Shown here: positions 45,615-54,599 of the stretch, one piece after another | Numbering within the stretch: the stretch's first letter is position 1 | Layout of the letters: each line of letters opens with the position of its first letter | DNA from: Maribacter litoralis | GTDB taxonomy: Bacteria; Bacteroidota; Bacteroidia; Flavobacteriales; Flavobacteriaceae | Assembly: GCF_003075045.1 (NCBI RefSeq) | Contig: NZ_QCZD01000001.1 | Span: 620,001 to 684,000, forward strand | Direction: 5' to 3' | DNA length: 64,000 nucleotides | Translations under genes and position numbers: made by a program | Notes under the pieces: generated by a model | What the model was told of the DNA's origin: nothing | Databases searched by the model: none | Seen by the model: the letters and a program-made list of their open reading frames with translations, nothing else

Positions 45615-46220
45615 ATGTTAAATATTCCGGAGATATACTTTAAAAACGATAATGAATTCAGAAAATGGTTACATAATAATCATTCTACCCATAAAGGCGT
45701 TCATCTTATATTTTACACCGTGGCACATGAGAAGGAAAGTATGCGTTGGGAAGAAGCTGTTCGGGTAGCCTTATGTTATGGCTGGATCGATAGTACCGTA
45801 AAAAGTCTTGGAGATGGTAAAAGACGACAATACTTTTGTCCTAGAAAACCTAAGAGTGTTTGGAGCAAGGTAAATAAAGCACACATTAAAGAATTAAAAG
45901 CTAGCGGCTTGATGCATGCTAAAGGATTAGAATCCATAAAAATTGCCAAAGCCAATGGCTCTTGGTCTTCTTTAGATGATGTGGAGAACGGTGTTATTCC
46001 CCATGAGCTACAAATGGCATTTGATAAAAACCCTAAAGCTTTTACCAACTTCAAAAACTTTACACATAGTCAACGTAAAAGTTACCTCTATTGGTTAAAT
46101 CAAGCAAAGCGTGAAGAAACTAGGAATAAAAGAATTGAGGGTATAATTTATCATGCTGCCGAAAACATCAAGTATCGCGATGGTGGTGGATGGCAATCTG
46201 CGAAAAAGTTAAAATCATAG
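45615..46220 (+). CDS. YdeI/OmpD-associated family protein
   Basis: The 201-residue protein matches the YdeI family, some of which are called bacteriocin-protection proteins: FRKWLHNNHSTHKGVHLIFY near residue 16, the conserved WEEAVRVALCYGWIDSTVKS (about 44-63), RRQYFCPRKPKSVWSKVNKA (about 70-89) and the C-terminal SQRKSYLYWLNQAKREETRN (about 149). No signal peptide. The biochemical role is unknown; in Bacillus a relative affects sensitivity to peptide antibiotics. Confidence 0.85.
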   Translation: MLNIPEIYFKNDNEFRKWLHNNHSTHKGVHLIFYTVAHEKESMRWEEAVRVALCYGWIDSTVKSLGDGKRRQYFCPRKPKSVWSKVNKAHIKELKASGLMHAKGLESIKIAKANGSWSSLDDVENGVIPHELQMAFDKNPKAFTNFKNFTHSQRKSYLYWLNQAKREETRNKRIEGIIYHAAENIKYRDGGGWQSAKKLKS

Positions 46221-46353
46221 TCGGTATAACATCATTTTACCAATTTAAATAAGCCTTATTGTTCATGTGCTAAATCATATCTTAATATAGGATGCCGAAC
46301 TAACATTCACCATATTTTCTTTTTATCTTACCCTTAAAAATTGCCTAAATACT

Positions 46354-47778
46354 ATGAGTTTATCGAAATTGATATGTGCATTAACCTGTTGTTCTCTTAT
46401 AATGTTTACGGGCTGCAAAAACGAAAAACAAACCACATATGACGTTCTTATTAAAAACGGAAATGTAATTAATTTGGAAGATGGTTCTATTTCCACTGTA
46501 AGCATACTGATCAACAATGATAGAATTACCAAAATTATTTCAAGCGAAGAGTTCGGTACCGTTGAAGCGAATACAGTAATCGATGCTAAAGATAAATTCA
46601 TTGTACCCGGGTTTTGGGACAATCACACACATTTTAGAGGTGGCGATTCGCTAATTGAAGCGAACAAGAAATTTCTAAACCTATTTATGGCTAACGGAAT
46701 AACCACGGTTCGTGATGCCGGTGGTGACCTTACTTCTTCGGTTTTGGAATGGAGAAAAGCTATTGAGAACAATGAGTTGGTCGGACCTACAATTTTTACA
46801 TCGGGACCAAAAATTGATGGACCAAGTGGAACTTGGGCAGGCTCTTTGGAAGTGGACAATGATTCGGATATTCATAATGCGTTAGATTCATTGCAAACGA
46901 TACCGTCGGACTTTGTAAAAATCTATGATAGTCGTATTTCTGGCGAAAATTATTTAAAGGTGATAGAAGAAGCAGAAAAACGGAATTTGATTACATCGGG
47001 ACACATGCCTTTTACAGTGGAGCTTGACGCGACTATTGATGCAGGTATTGATGCTGTTGAACATTTGTATTACATCATGAAAGGATGCTCAAGTAATGAA
47101 AAAGAAATTACCCAAAAACTGATAGACAAAGAAATAGGATTTTGGGATGCTATGCCCCTACTACAGGCTTCTTATACAGATTCTACGTCACTCGTTACTT
47201 TTCAAAAACTTAAAGAAAACAATGTTTTTGTAGTACCCACATTGCACATTGGTGGTGTACTAAGTTATTTAGATGAAGTTGACCACAGCCAAGACAAGTA
47301 TTTAAAATATATGAGCGATGGAATTCAGAAAACCTACCAAGGAAGAATTGACCGTGTAAAATATGCCACTGAAAAGCAAGTTGCAGACCGAAAAGCTTTG
47401 GACCAATTCTTTGGTAAACTAGCGTTAAAATTAAACGAAAACGGAGTATCTCTTTTAGCAGGTTCTGATAGTGGCGCCTACAATAGTTACACTTACCCGG
47501 GTATTTCGCTACATAAAGAACTTGAAGCAATGGTCGCTACTGGTATTTCTCCACTAGATGCCTTAAAAGCTTCCGCTTATAATGGTGCTAAGTTTTTAAA
47601 GCAAGATGCAGATTATGGTACTATATCCGAAGGTAAAATTGCTGATATCGTTTTACTCAACAGCAATCCGCTAGAAAACATCAAAAACACCCAAGATATT
47701 TACATGGTACTTTCTAATGGAAATCAGCATACGAAACAAGATTTAGATAGCCTATTAACTGCTGCCATTGCCAACTAA
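46354..47778 (+). CDS. Amidohydrolase-superfamily lipoprotein
   Basis: The 474-residue protein has a lipoprotein signal (LIMFTGCKN, lipobox Cys 21). The metal-dependent hydrolase barrel has WDNHTHFRGGD at strand 1 (about 88), FVKIYDSRIS at the usual Lys position (about 187), SGHMPFT (about 215), AVEHLYY (about 231) and LAGSDSGAY with the last Asp (about 370). This pattern is close to imidazolonepropionase-like and Xaa-Pro dipeptidase-like amidohydrolases. A second, related enzyme follows 13 bases downstream. The pair probably acts on cyclic or N-capped amides in the periplasm; substrates are unknown. Confidence 0.87.
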   Translation: MSLSKLICALTCCSLIMFTGCKNEKQTTYDVLIKNGNVINLEDGSISTVSILINNDRITKIISSEEFGTVEANTVIDAKDKFIVPGFWDNHTHFRGGDSLIEANKKFLNLFMANGITTVRDAGGDLTSSVLEWRKAIENNELVGPTIFTSGPKIDGPSGTWAGSLEVDNDSDIHNALDSLQTIPSDFVKIYDSRISGENYLKVIEEAEKRNLITSGHMPFTVELDATIDAGIDAVEHLYYIMKGCSSNEKEITQKLIDKEIGFWDAMPLLQASYTDSTSLVTFQKLKENNVFVVPTLHIGGVLSYLDEVDHSQDKYLKYMSDGIQKTYQGRIDRVKYATEKQVADRKALDQFFGKLALKLNENGVSLLAGSDSGAYNSYTYPGISLHKELEAMVATGISPLDALKASAYNGAKFLKQDADYGTISEGKIADIVLLNSNPLENIKNTQDIYMVLSNGNQHTKQDLDSLLTAAIAN

Positions 47779-47790
47779 ACAACTTATTCC

Positions 47791-49035
47791 ATGAAATCAA
47801 TAATTTTCATCTGCCTATTTTCTCCTTTCCTATGTTTTTCACAAACACTCTTAAAACCAGACCGCGTTTTTGATGGTGTAGAAATGCATGATGATTGGGT
47901 AGTTCTAGTAGAAGATAACCTAATTACCTATGCCGGTAAAGTAAATGATATAACATTATCTAGTACTACAAAAGAAATTGATTTAAGTGGTACTACCTTA
48001 ATGCCCGGCATAATAGAGGGGCATTCGCATATATTATTACACCCTTACAATGAAACCGATTGGAACGACCAAGTGCTTAAAGAATCGCCGGTTGAACGTG
48101 CCATAAGAGGTACGGTACACGTAAAAAATTCGCTTTTAGCGGGAATTACCACTATGAGAGATTTGGGTGCCGAAGGTGCTGGTTATACCGATGTTTTTGT
48201 AAAGAAAACGATTGAAGACGGAATTATAGACGGACCACGATTGTTGGTTGCCGGACCTGCAATTGTGGCAACAGGTGCCTACGGACCAAAAGGATTTCAT
48301 GACGGTGTAACGGTTCCATTAGGTGCTGAAGCAGCAAGTGGTGTTGACCAGTGCATTGAAACCGTTCGAAGACAAATGGGCAACGGTGCCGATTTGATTA
48401 AAATTTACGCCGATTACCGTTGGACTCCAGGTGCGGCTTCTAAACCTACTTTTTTACAAGAGGAAATTAATGCTATGGTAGCCACTGCAACCACTGCAGG
48501 TAAATATGTAGTTGCCCACGCCAGCACTCCCGAAGGTATGAAAAGAGCCATACTTGGCGGAGTGGAAACCATTGAACACGGTGACGGTGGTACACCTGAG
48601 ATTTTTAAGCTGATGAAAGAAAAAGGTGTTGGCTTTTGCCCTACCCTTGCCGCAGGTGATGCCATTACCCAGTATAGAGGTTGGAACAAAGGAACCGATC
48701 CAGAGCCCAAACGCATTCAACAAAAAAGAAAGTCCTTTAAAATGGCGCTGGATTCTGGAGTACAAATTGTTTTTGGTGGTGATGTTGGTGTTTTTCCACA
48801 TGGCGAAAACTATCGTGAAATGGAATTGATGGTCGATTACGGGATGAAGCCTATTGATGTACTAAAATCTGCCACTGCAAACAATGCCAAAATGTTTCAC
48901 TTAAACCAGTTAGGAAACCTTAAAAAAAGATTTCTTGCAGATATTATTGCCGTAAAGGGAAATCCGGTTGAAGATATTGCTGTAATGAAAAATGTTTCTT
49001 TTGTAATGAAAGATGGGGTGGTTTATTTGGAGTAG
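47791..49035 (+). CDS. Secreted amidohydrolase (imidazolonepropionase-like)
   Basis: The 414-residue protein has a signal peptide ending at CFSQ (about residue 18). Metal ligands of the amidohydrolase superfamily are EGHSHILLHPY (about 76), LIKIYADYRW with the Lys (about 202), VVAHASTPEGM (about 235), ETIEHGDGG (about 256) and VFGGDVGVFPHGE with the catalytic Asp (about 328). It shares the superfamily but not close sequence with the gene before it, so they are paralogs that diverged or have different substrates. It ends at the repeat-filled gap. Confidence 0.88.
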   Translation: MKSIIFICLFSPFLCFSQTLLKPDRVFDGVEMHDDWVVLVEDNLITYAGKVNDITLSSTTKEIDLSGTTLMPGIIEGHSHILLHPYNETDWNDQVLKESPVERAIRGTVHVKNSLLAGITTMRDLGAEGAGYTDVFVKKTIEDGIIDGPRLLVAGPAIVATGAYGPKGFHDGVTVPLGAEAASGVDQCIETVRRQMGNGADLIKIYADYRWTPGAASKPTFLQEEINAMVATATTAGKYVVAHASTPEGMKRAILGGVETIEHGDGGTPEIFKLMKEKGVGFCPTLAAGDAITQYRGWNKGTDPEPKRIQQKRKSFKMALDSGVQIVFGGDVGVFPHGENYREMELMVDYGMKPIDVLKSATANNAKMFHLNQLGNLKKRFLADIIAVKGNPVEDIAVMKNVSFVMKDGVVYLE

Positions 49036-49080
49036 TTGTTGGTTGTTGGTTGGTTGCTCGTTGTTCGTTGTTGGTTGTTG

Positions 49081-49383
49081 GTTGTTCGTCATAGCGAACG
49101 CAACACGGATCTGTTCTTCTGGAACACGTTCACTTCGGCTACGCTCAGTGACCAAAAATCGTTTTTCGTTTTTCGTTGTTGGTTGTTCGTCATAGCCAGC
49201 AAAGCGCGGCTACCTGTTCTTTTAGAGCACGTTCACTTCGACTACGCTTAGTGACAATTAAATTAATAGCCAGAGATAATCATACAAACACAATTTATTC
49301 AGATTGCTTCGTCGTAAAAAACTCCTCGCAAAGACGGTTTTTAAAGCTACTCGTCATAACAAGCAAAGCGCAGCTATTCTGAG
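49081..49383. repeat. Two copies plus a fragment of a dispersed repeat
   Basis: Copy 1 (49081-49152) and copy 2 (49182-49255) both start GTTGTTCGTCATAGC and end in a block resembling ACGTTCACTTCGACTACGC followed by a T/CAGTGAC end. The last block can fold through TCACT/AGTGA. A third partial copy (49351-49383) repeats TCGTCATA, AGCAAAGCGC and CTATTCT. A low-complexity GTTGGTTGTTGG run (49034-49085) precedes it. It is part of the only gene-free stretch over 300 bases in the window (49036-49522), and no coding sequence there looks real. Confidence 0.75.
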
Positions 49384-49422
49384 ACCATTAATTATTGTAC
49401 TTAATCCTAACTACATTAAATT

Positions 49423-49522
49423 TGTACTTTGTACTTTGTACTTATACTTGATACTTAACACTTTACACCTCATACTTAGTACTTAATACTTTATACTTAT
49501 ACTTAATACTCTATACGTAATA
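49423..49522. repeat. Degenerate tandem TACTT(A)ATAC tract
   Basis: About 100 bases built from near copies of TACTTAATAC and TACTTTG (GTACTTTGTACTTTGTACTT, then ATACTTAGTACTTAATACTT). Unit length drifts between 7 and 10. It ends directly at the stop codon of the convergent DUF998 gene. Confidence 0.7.
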
Positions 49523-50149
49523 CTATTTTCCCGCATCCTTGGAAATTCGCAACGCACCAGAAACCATAAACACAATAAAGGACGTTTCTATAATTCGCTG
49601 TAAAATTCCCCTGTACCCAGAATTAGGATCAGAGAATAGTGAGAAGATAAAAATTCCGCTAATGATTCCCATAGCGATAGCTATTTGAGATAAGCGACCA
49701 TAGTGCTCAAACTTTTTTAATCCTAACCCGATACCTAATAAACAAATGGGAAAAAATATATACGTTAAAGATGCCACTGCATTATGTATAAGTTGAGCAA
49801 GGCTGGAATCCATTACATCTGTTGGGCACCCCGCATCGCAAGGAAAAATTCCTACCAAAATAGTTCCCAATCCGTAAAAAAGCGCCAAACCAAAAAAACC
49901 GGCTACAATCAGTTTTGAACTAGGTAGTTTTCTGGGAGCACTAAAACAAAAAATGGTAATGAGAATTCCGCTAGGTATATATCCGAAGTACTGCAAGTAT
50001 TTACCGTATTGGGTATCTATCGCAAAAGATTCACTAATATATTGACTTACTACACTGTAATCATCAATTAACAACGGTCCCACGATGGCGGCTATCGCAA
50101 ATAAACTTACTCCTAAAATTCCTATATACGCTACTAATTTATTGGTCAT
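49523..50149 (-). CDS. DUF998 membrane protein
   Basis: The 208-residue protein has about six hydrophobic spans: around 6-27, 48-70, 80-103, 117-143, 150-172 and 182-200. The stretch VSQYISESFA after the first span and FPCDAGCPTD in the third loop match the DUF998 family. Function is unknown. It is co-directional with the sterol-desaturase gene 57 bases upstream. Confidence 0.8.
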   Translation of the reverse strand: MTNKLVAYIGILGVSLFAIAAIVGPLLIDDYSVVSQYISESFAIDTQYGKYLQYFGYIPSGILITIFCFSAPRKLPSSKLIVAGFFGLALFYGLGTILVGIFPCDAGCPTDVMDSSLAQLIHNAVASLTYIFFPICLLGIGLGLKKFEHYGRLSQIAIAMGIISGIFIFSLFSDPNSGYRGILQRIIETSFIVFMVSGALRISKDAGK

Positions 50150-50206
50150 TCTACTGGTGGTTGGTTTTTTATATGACGCTTAAAAGAACGATATGTTACA
50201 TAAAAA

Positions 50207-51106
50207 CTATAATTCTAACTTATTACGCTCCTCCCACTCCCTCCGTAAATCAGCTGACAGAATGCTGGTGCCATCATGTTTCCAACCGGGTGGCTTCATT
50301 AGATATTTGAATTTATTACGCCAAGTGGTTTTAGAGGTGAAAAAATCGCCCAGCATCTTGTACCATTCCCCAAAAGCAATTTTTATAGGGTTATAGGTGT
50401 CAATATTCTTCACCAAACCGTAAACCGGTTTTTCCACCTCTGGCTCAAAAGTGCCAAATATTCTATCCCAAATAATAAAAATTCCAGCATGGTTTCTATC
50501 CAAATACTGCGGATTTATAGCATGGTGTACCCTATGGTGACTTGGTGTATTGAAAACAGCTTCGAACCACTTGGGCATTTTAGTGATGAACTCGGTATGG
50601 ATCCAATATTGATAGATTAAACTGACGGACATCTGCACCAAAACCATCACCGGATGAAAACCGATGAGAATTAATGGAATCCAAAAAATAAAGGTGTAAA
50701 ATCCGCCAGACCACGACTGTCGTAATGCCGTGCTTAGATTGTAATTTTTAGAGGAATGATGCACAACGTGACTCGCCCAAAAAAACCGACTTACATGACT
50801 AGTTCTATGAAACCAATAATAACAAAGGTCTTCTGCAAAAAGAAGTATTAACCATGACCACCACGCAAAAGGGATTTCAAATAGATGCCAAAAATTATAC
50901 AATAGGTAGAAAAACCCCAATGCAATACCTTTAGTAATTAAACCTATGGCAACATTACCCAGCCCCATAACAATAGAGGTACCGGCGTCTTTAAACTCGT
51001 AGTCATGTAGTTTTATCTTTACGGATAGTATCACTTCTAAAATTACCGTAACTGTAAAAAAAGGAATGGCGTAGTGAATTAAATTAGGAATTTCTGGAAT
51101 TTGCAT
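50207..51106 (-). CDS. Sterol desaturase/fatty acid hydroxylase family protein
   Basis: Membrane di-iron enzyme of 299 residues. The histidine clusters of the superfamily are in order: WFHRTSHVSRFFWASHVVHH (about 118-137, giving HxxxH and HxxHH), HHSSKNYNLS (about 136), and HHRVHHAINPQYLDRNHAG (about 206-224). Four or more hydrophobic spans separate them. Such enzymes hydroxylate or desaturate lipids; carotenoid, sphingolipid and hopanoid substrates are all possible. Confidence 0.9.
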   Translation of the reverse strand: MQIPEIPNLIHYAIPFFTVTVILEVILSVKIKLHDYEFKDAGTSIVMGLGNVAIGLITKGIALGFFYLLYNFWHLFEIPFAWWSWLILLFAEDLCYYWFHRTSHVSRFFWASHVVHHSSKNYNLSTALRQSWSGGFYTFIFWIPLILIGFHPVMVLVQMSVSLIYQYWIHTEFITKMPKWFEAVFNTPSHHRVHHAINPQYLDRNHAGIFIIWDRIFGTFEPEVEKPVYGLVKNIDTYNPIKIAFGEWYKMLGDFFTSKTTWRNKFKYLMKPPGWKHDGTSILSADLRREWEERNKLEL

Positions 51107-51231
51107 GGTAGTTCAGTGTCATTTTAACCTTTCTAATTTACGAATCTATTTTCTGAACTACAATTGCTTAAAATGACAAGAATATTCATTCATAAAATTT
51201 AATACCAGTATAAACAAAACGTATTGGTTAT

Positions 51232-51245
51232 GTAACTTTAGTTAC
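51232..51245. promoter_or_regulatory. Palindrome upstream of dps, candidate operator or promoter region
   Basis: GTAACT-TT-AGTTAC is a 6-bp inverted repeat with a 2-base centre. It overlaps TAACTTTA, one mismatch from TAnnTTTG, about 60 bases before the dps ATG. Dps genes are usually controlled by oxidative or starvation regulators, so an operator is plausible but weakly supported. Confidence 0.35.
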
Positions 51246-51301
51246 CTTAAAACAGGGGCTTTATGCGTAATTTTACAGTAAGAAATTAAAACAACAAAAT
51301 C

Positions 51302-51778
51302 ATGGAAACTTTAAATAAAAACGTGGGACTAGACCAAGATTATAAAATAGAAATCAGTGATAAATTAAACGTTCTATTAGCTAATTATCAAATTCATTAT
51401 ATGAACTTGAGAGGTATGCATTGGAACATTAAAGGAAGCAATTTCTTTCTATTACATGAGAAATTCGAAGAGTTATATACTGAAGCTACGGAAACAGTTG
51501 ATGAAATTGCTGAGCGTATTTTAACTTTAGACCAACAGCCTTTACATACGTTTGAAGATTATTTAGACAACAAGACCATTAGAATTATCAAAGAAGTGTC
51601 TGATGGCGCTACCGGTATTTCTTTACTTATAGACAACTTAAACGAGTTATTAATTCAGGAAAGAGAAATTTTAGAATTCTCTTCTGATAACAATGATGAA
51701 GGTACTGCGACTTTAGTTAGTGATTTAATATCCGGACAAGAAAAATTAATCTGGATGCTTAAGTCTACCTTGAAATAA
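51302..51778 (+). CDS. dps: Dps-family ferritin-like DNA-protection protein
   Basis: Dodecameric ferritin that oxidises and stores iron and shields DNA. The 158-residue protein has the ferroxidase motif NLRGMHWNIKGSNFFLLHEK (about 37-56) with its His, then EELYTEATETVDEIAERILT (about 59-78) with the Asp/Glu ligands shared between subunits, and QPLHTFEDYL. The N-terminal tail is short and only mildly charged, so DNA binding cannot be assumed. It is a single gene followed by its own terminator. Confidence 0.93.
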   Translation: METLNKNVGLDQDYKIEISDKLNVLLANYQIHYMNLRGMHWNIKGSNFFLLHEKFEELYTEATETVDEIAERILTLDQQPLHTFEDYLDNKTIRIIKEVSDGATGISLLIDNLNELLIQEREILEFSSDNNDEGTATLVSDLISGQEKLIWMLKSTLK

Positions 51779-51797
51779 AATACATTTACAGTTATAC

Positions 51798-51834
51798 AAA
51801 AGGGTAAAAGTCTATTAAGATTTTTGCCCTTTTT
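51798..51834. terminator. Terminator of dps
   Basis: Stem AAAAGGG-T-AAAA pairing with TTTT-G-CCCTTTT (one T-G wobble), 11-base loop, T run on the plus strand, 20 bases after the stop. It can also act for the convergent gene at 51844. Confidence 0.78.
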
Positions 51835-51843
51835 ATTATGGTA

Positions 51844-52497
51844 TTAAAATCTATTAGAAGTAGTACTGTTACCTGTTCGCTTTTCTATTTCCAAAGCTCT
51901 TTTGTAAAACTCACGGAATTGCTCTTTACCATATTTTGCCCGCATAGCAGATAGTACATCAGATAGACCAAGGCTGCACCAATCCCACAGCATGGTGTCA
52001 AAATTATAGGCATACATTTGATTTTTCACCTCGGCTCTTATAGCACCTACTTCACTTGCCGTGAATCCGTTTTCTAGTAATCGTTCTAAAACTAGTTGCT
52101 CATTTTTTTTGGTAAATTCGGTATCTAGATAAGGCTCTAGAATCCAATCCCAATTCCAACTTTGCGGCATAAGTCTAATGTTGTTACTTTTGGCGAACTG
52201 TTTCAGTTTTTCTTTGAGTTCTGCCGAAACAAAAATGATATCATTTTTTGTATGCACTTTACACACTCCTATTTCCAAGGACATACAATCTATATCCTTA
52301 GCAGAAATTATTGCTGTTGGGTAGGCTATGGATGGCTCAAATGGATACTCGGTGATATGAATTTCACTTTCACGTATTTCAGATTTCCCAATACCACATA
52401 GTAGTTTTTTTGCATTGAAAAACTCTAAAGACCTATTAGAATTCAATGAAGATTCTTTTCTCTTAAAATTGAATATGTCTTTTAGAAATTTCCACAT
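51844..52497 (-). CDS. Uncharacterised protein
   Basis: I do not recognise the family. The 217-residue protein has no signal or membrane segment. A beta-rich central part (IHITEYPFEPSIAYPTAIIS; VHTKNDIIFVSAELKEKLKQ) is followed by helices (LRAKYG-like region SDVLSAMRAKYGKEQFREFY, about 180-200). It has a WNWDWILEPYLDTEF stretch near residue 113. The start is an ATG just upstream of the small VOC gene, on the same strand. Confidence 0.6.
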   Translation of the reverse strand: MWKFLKDIFNFKRKESSLNSNRSLEFFNAKKLLCGIGKSEIRESEIHITEYPFEPSIAYPTAIISAKDIDCMSLEIGVCKVHTKNDIIFVSAELKEKLKQFAKSNNIRLMPQSWNWDWILEPYLDTEFTKKNEQLVLERLLENGFTASEVGAIRAEVKNQMYAYNFDTMLWDWCSLGLSDVLSAMRAKYGKEQFREFYKRALEIEKRTGNSTTSNRF

Positions 52498-52515
52498 AGT
52501 AACGAAACGCCAATA

Positions 52516-52935
52516 CTATTGTTGCTGCTGTTGTTGCTGTTGTTCGTCTATGGGCTGAATTAAATCCCACAAATTACCATACAGGTCTTCAAAGACGGCA
52601 ACAGTACCATAAGGCATTTTTTCTGGAAGTCTCTTAAAATTAATTCCTTTAGCAGTCATATTTTGATAATCTCTTGCGATATCATCGGTATATAAAAAAA
52701 GAAAAACGCGACCACCTGTTTGGTTACCTACTCTAGATTTCTGCTCAGCACTATCTGCTTTTGCCAATACCAAAGAACAATTACCATCTCCTTTGGGAGC
52801 AATAACCACCCACCTTTTATCCTCACCTAAACTGGTATCTTCAACAAGTGAAAAGTTCAGTTTTTTGGTATAAAATTCAATGGCTTCATCGTAATCATTT
52901 ACGACTAATGCTATACGTGCTATAAATTGCTTCAC
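52516..52935 (-). CDS. VOC-superfamily (glyoxalase-like) protein with poly-Gln tail
   Basis: The 139-residue protein has the vicinal oxygen chelate beta-alpha-beta-beta-beta pattern: ARIALVVNDYDEAIEFYTKK (about 5-24), RWVVIAPKGDGNCSLVLAKA (about 41-60), and GTVAVFEDLYGNLWDLIQPI (about 110-129) with the C-terminal Glu/Asp end. The start is a GTG at 52935. The last eight residues are glutamine, from a CAA/CAG microsatellite at 52519-52542. The tail length could vary between strains. Substrate unknown; the similarity is to the glyoxalase/bleomycin resistance group. Confidence 0.85.
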   Translation of the reverse strand: MKQFIARIALVVNDYDEAIEFYTKKLNFSLVEDTSLGEDKRWVVIAPKGDGNCSLVLAKADSAEQKSRVGNQTGGRVFLFLYTDDIARDYQNMTAKGINFKRLPEKMPYGTVAVFEDLYGNLWDLIQPIDEQQQQQQQQ

Positions 52936-52955
52936 TCTGTATTTCTTTTTACTGA

Positions 52956-53501
52956 TTAATTACCAAGAATATTCGTTTCAAATCCGTCTATGCTTTTGGT
53001 ATTCTTATTTTTCCAGTACGCTTTAATTTTTTCTTCTCCCTGCTTACTAGACCAATCGTTTAAAGTGGTGCGTTCTTCCTTAAAATCCATGTACGGAACG
53101 GCAAAACCGCAAGATGTCTGTACCAAGTCTACCTGCATTTCTATAATCTGTCTAGCGCCGGTATTCGCAGGAAATAGGTCTATATACTTTGCGAACTCTT
53201 GATCTCTTTTGTGATATATACCCGCAGTACCATACAATCGCAAAATTATAGGTTTTCCTTCAAAGGCGCAGAACATAATGGTCATTCGGTTGTTCTTGAT
53301 CAAATGTGCCGCAGTTTCGTTACCGCTACCGGTGAGATTCAACCAAACAATTTTATTCTTATCGATTACACGAAATGAGTCCGTTCCCTTTGGGGATACA
53401 TTTACATTCCCCTCAGCAGCAGCCGTACCCACAAAAAATATCTTTTGCTTTTCTATGAATTTTTGTAAATCGGGAGTGATGGATTCTAATTTCTTTCCCA
53501 T
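52956..53501 (-). CDS. Pyridoxamine 5'-phosphate oxidase-family flavoprotein
   Basis: The 181-residue protein has a split-barrel flavin fold: IEKQKIFFVGTAAAEGNVNV near residue 17, PKGTDSFRVIDKNKIVWLNL (about 37-56), TAAHLIKNNRMTIMFCAFEG (about 63-82) and LRLYGTAGIYHK (about 87). QTSCGFAVPYMDF (about 127) marks the subgroup. It likely binds FMN or F420-like cofactor; the substrate is not known and it may not make pyridoxal phosphate. It sits among unrelated minus-strand genes. Confidence 0.83.
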   Translation of the reverse strand: MGKKLESITPDLQKFIEKQKIFFVGTAAAEGNVNVSPKGTDSFRVIDKNKIVWLNLTGSGNETAAHLIKNNRMTIMFCAFEGKPIILRLYGTAGIYHKRDQEFAKYIDLFPANTGARQIIEMQVDLVQTSCGFAVPYMDFKEERTTLNDWSSKQGEEKIKAYWKNKNTKSIDGFETNILGN

Positions 53502-53572
53502 GGTTATTTGTTTGGTGGGTTTTGATTATATTTTATTTGACCTATGGCAAACTATAAAATTCTAGAACAATA

Positions 53573-53992
53573 TTACAGATAATTCAGGTCTATAAACATC
53601 CAAGCATATAATAGCAACTTCAAGGTCATTACTACAGCGAAAGAAGCTAGTAAACTATATAAAAACTTCTTCTTATGATTTTTAAATTTACGGTTTATAT
53701 AGTACACTTGAACAGGAATAAACAGTAACAAAGCAACAATAGCCAAGCCTATCGCTGTATATAAATAGAACACCATAACCATGCCTTCAAGGATGTTAAA
53801 TACTACATTGAACGCTTCTAAAATATCGTCAACGGACTCAAAGCCGCTACCGCCCGTAAAACCATCATTCGTAGTGAACAACACACTGATTTCAATAAAA
53901 AACAGTACCGCATTGAACAGGAGATAAAGTATGAACCAGGATAGCCTTTTAAGTATTTTAATCAATATGTATTCTTTAAATCTTAGGTTCAT
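53573..53992 (-). CDS. Small membrane protein, unrecognised
   Basis: The 139-residue protein has three hydrophobic segments: about 14-37, 68-91 and 108-134. The soluble part between the first two is Gly/Asp/Glu rich (TNDGFTGGSGFESVDDILEA). No family recognised. It lies 29 bases after the next upstream gene on the minus strand. Confidence 0.6.
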   Translation of the reverse strand: MNLRFKEYILIKILKRLSWFILYLLFNAVLFFIEISVLFTTNDGFTGGSGFESVDDILEAFNVVFNILEGMVMVFYLYTAIGLAIVALLLFIPVQVYYINRKFKNHKKKFLYSLLASFAVVMTLKLLLYAWMFIDLNYL

Positions 53993-54021
53993 AGGATACG
54001 GACAATATGTTTATTCGATAA

Positions 54022-54564
54022 CTACTCTTGAATGACCATCTCAATTTCCTTTCGTAAATCTTTTTCTGAAACCATAATATCTTGCATCATTAATATAACA
54101 AGTTCTTTTTTGTCAGTACTGGTGTCTTTTATATTTGGGTATAGGAAATTCATTAAATATTCAGTTTTTGATGTCAACAACTCCTTTTTCTCTTCAATAT
54201 TTGCCAAAGCGGAAACTCTATCGTATTCTAACAATTCAATTTTTGAACTAGAAATAGCTTTCCAAGAACTAATTCTAATTTGAGGTATTTGAACTCCATT
54301 CACTTTCATCATTACATCGAAAATAGAAATTGTATCATTTTTTTTGTAAAATTCTAAGGTGTCGATAAGTGTTTGCTGTTGAGGCATTTTTTTCTTGATA
54401 TCTTTATTGGTTTCTCTCAACTCCTTATCCATTGATACAAAGATTTTATTCATATATTTTGCATCTTTTCGATCTTCATTCCAATTATTGATAAAAAGTG
54501 CTATCAAAATACCGACAATAATTGTAAGTATCTCTTTGAAAAATTCTATAATAGTTTTATTCAT
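54022..54564 (-). CDS. DUF6090-like membrane-anchored protein
   Basis: The 180-residue protein begins MNKTIIEFFKEILTIIVGIL, one N-terminal membrane segment followed by the conserved ALFINNWNEDRKDAKY. That start is typical of a Bacteroidota family annotated DUF6090, which I recall only loosely. The rest is a charged, mainly helical outer or cytoplasmic domain (IFVSMDKELRETNKDIKKKM). Function is unknown. It lies on the same strand as cstA, 35 bases after it. Confidence 0.65.
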   Translation of the reverse strand: MNKTIIEFFKEILTIIVGILIALFINNWNEDRKDAKYMNKIFVSMDKELRETNKDIKKKMPQQQTLIDTLEFYKKNDTISIFDVMMKVNGVQIPQIRISSWKAISSSKIELLEYDRVSALANIEEKKELLTSKTEYLMNFLYPNIKDTSTDKKELVILMMQDIMVSEKDLRKEIEMVIQE

Positions 54565-54599
54565 ATTATAAGTTTAGTTGGTATTAAAATATCATGTAA

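Noticed and set aside
49013..49486. Several short plus-strand frames in the repeat gap
   Set aside because: They translate the GTTGGTTG and TACTT repeats in different frames and have no start context or family features.
49423..49522. TACTT tract considered as a CRISPR array
   Set aside because: Units are 7-10 bases, without unique spacers of constant length; no cas gene is in the window.
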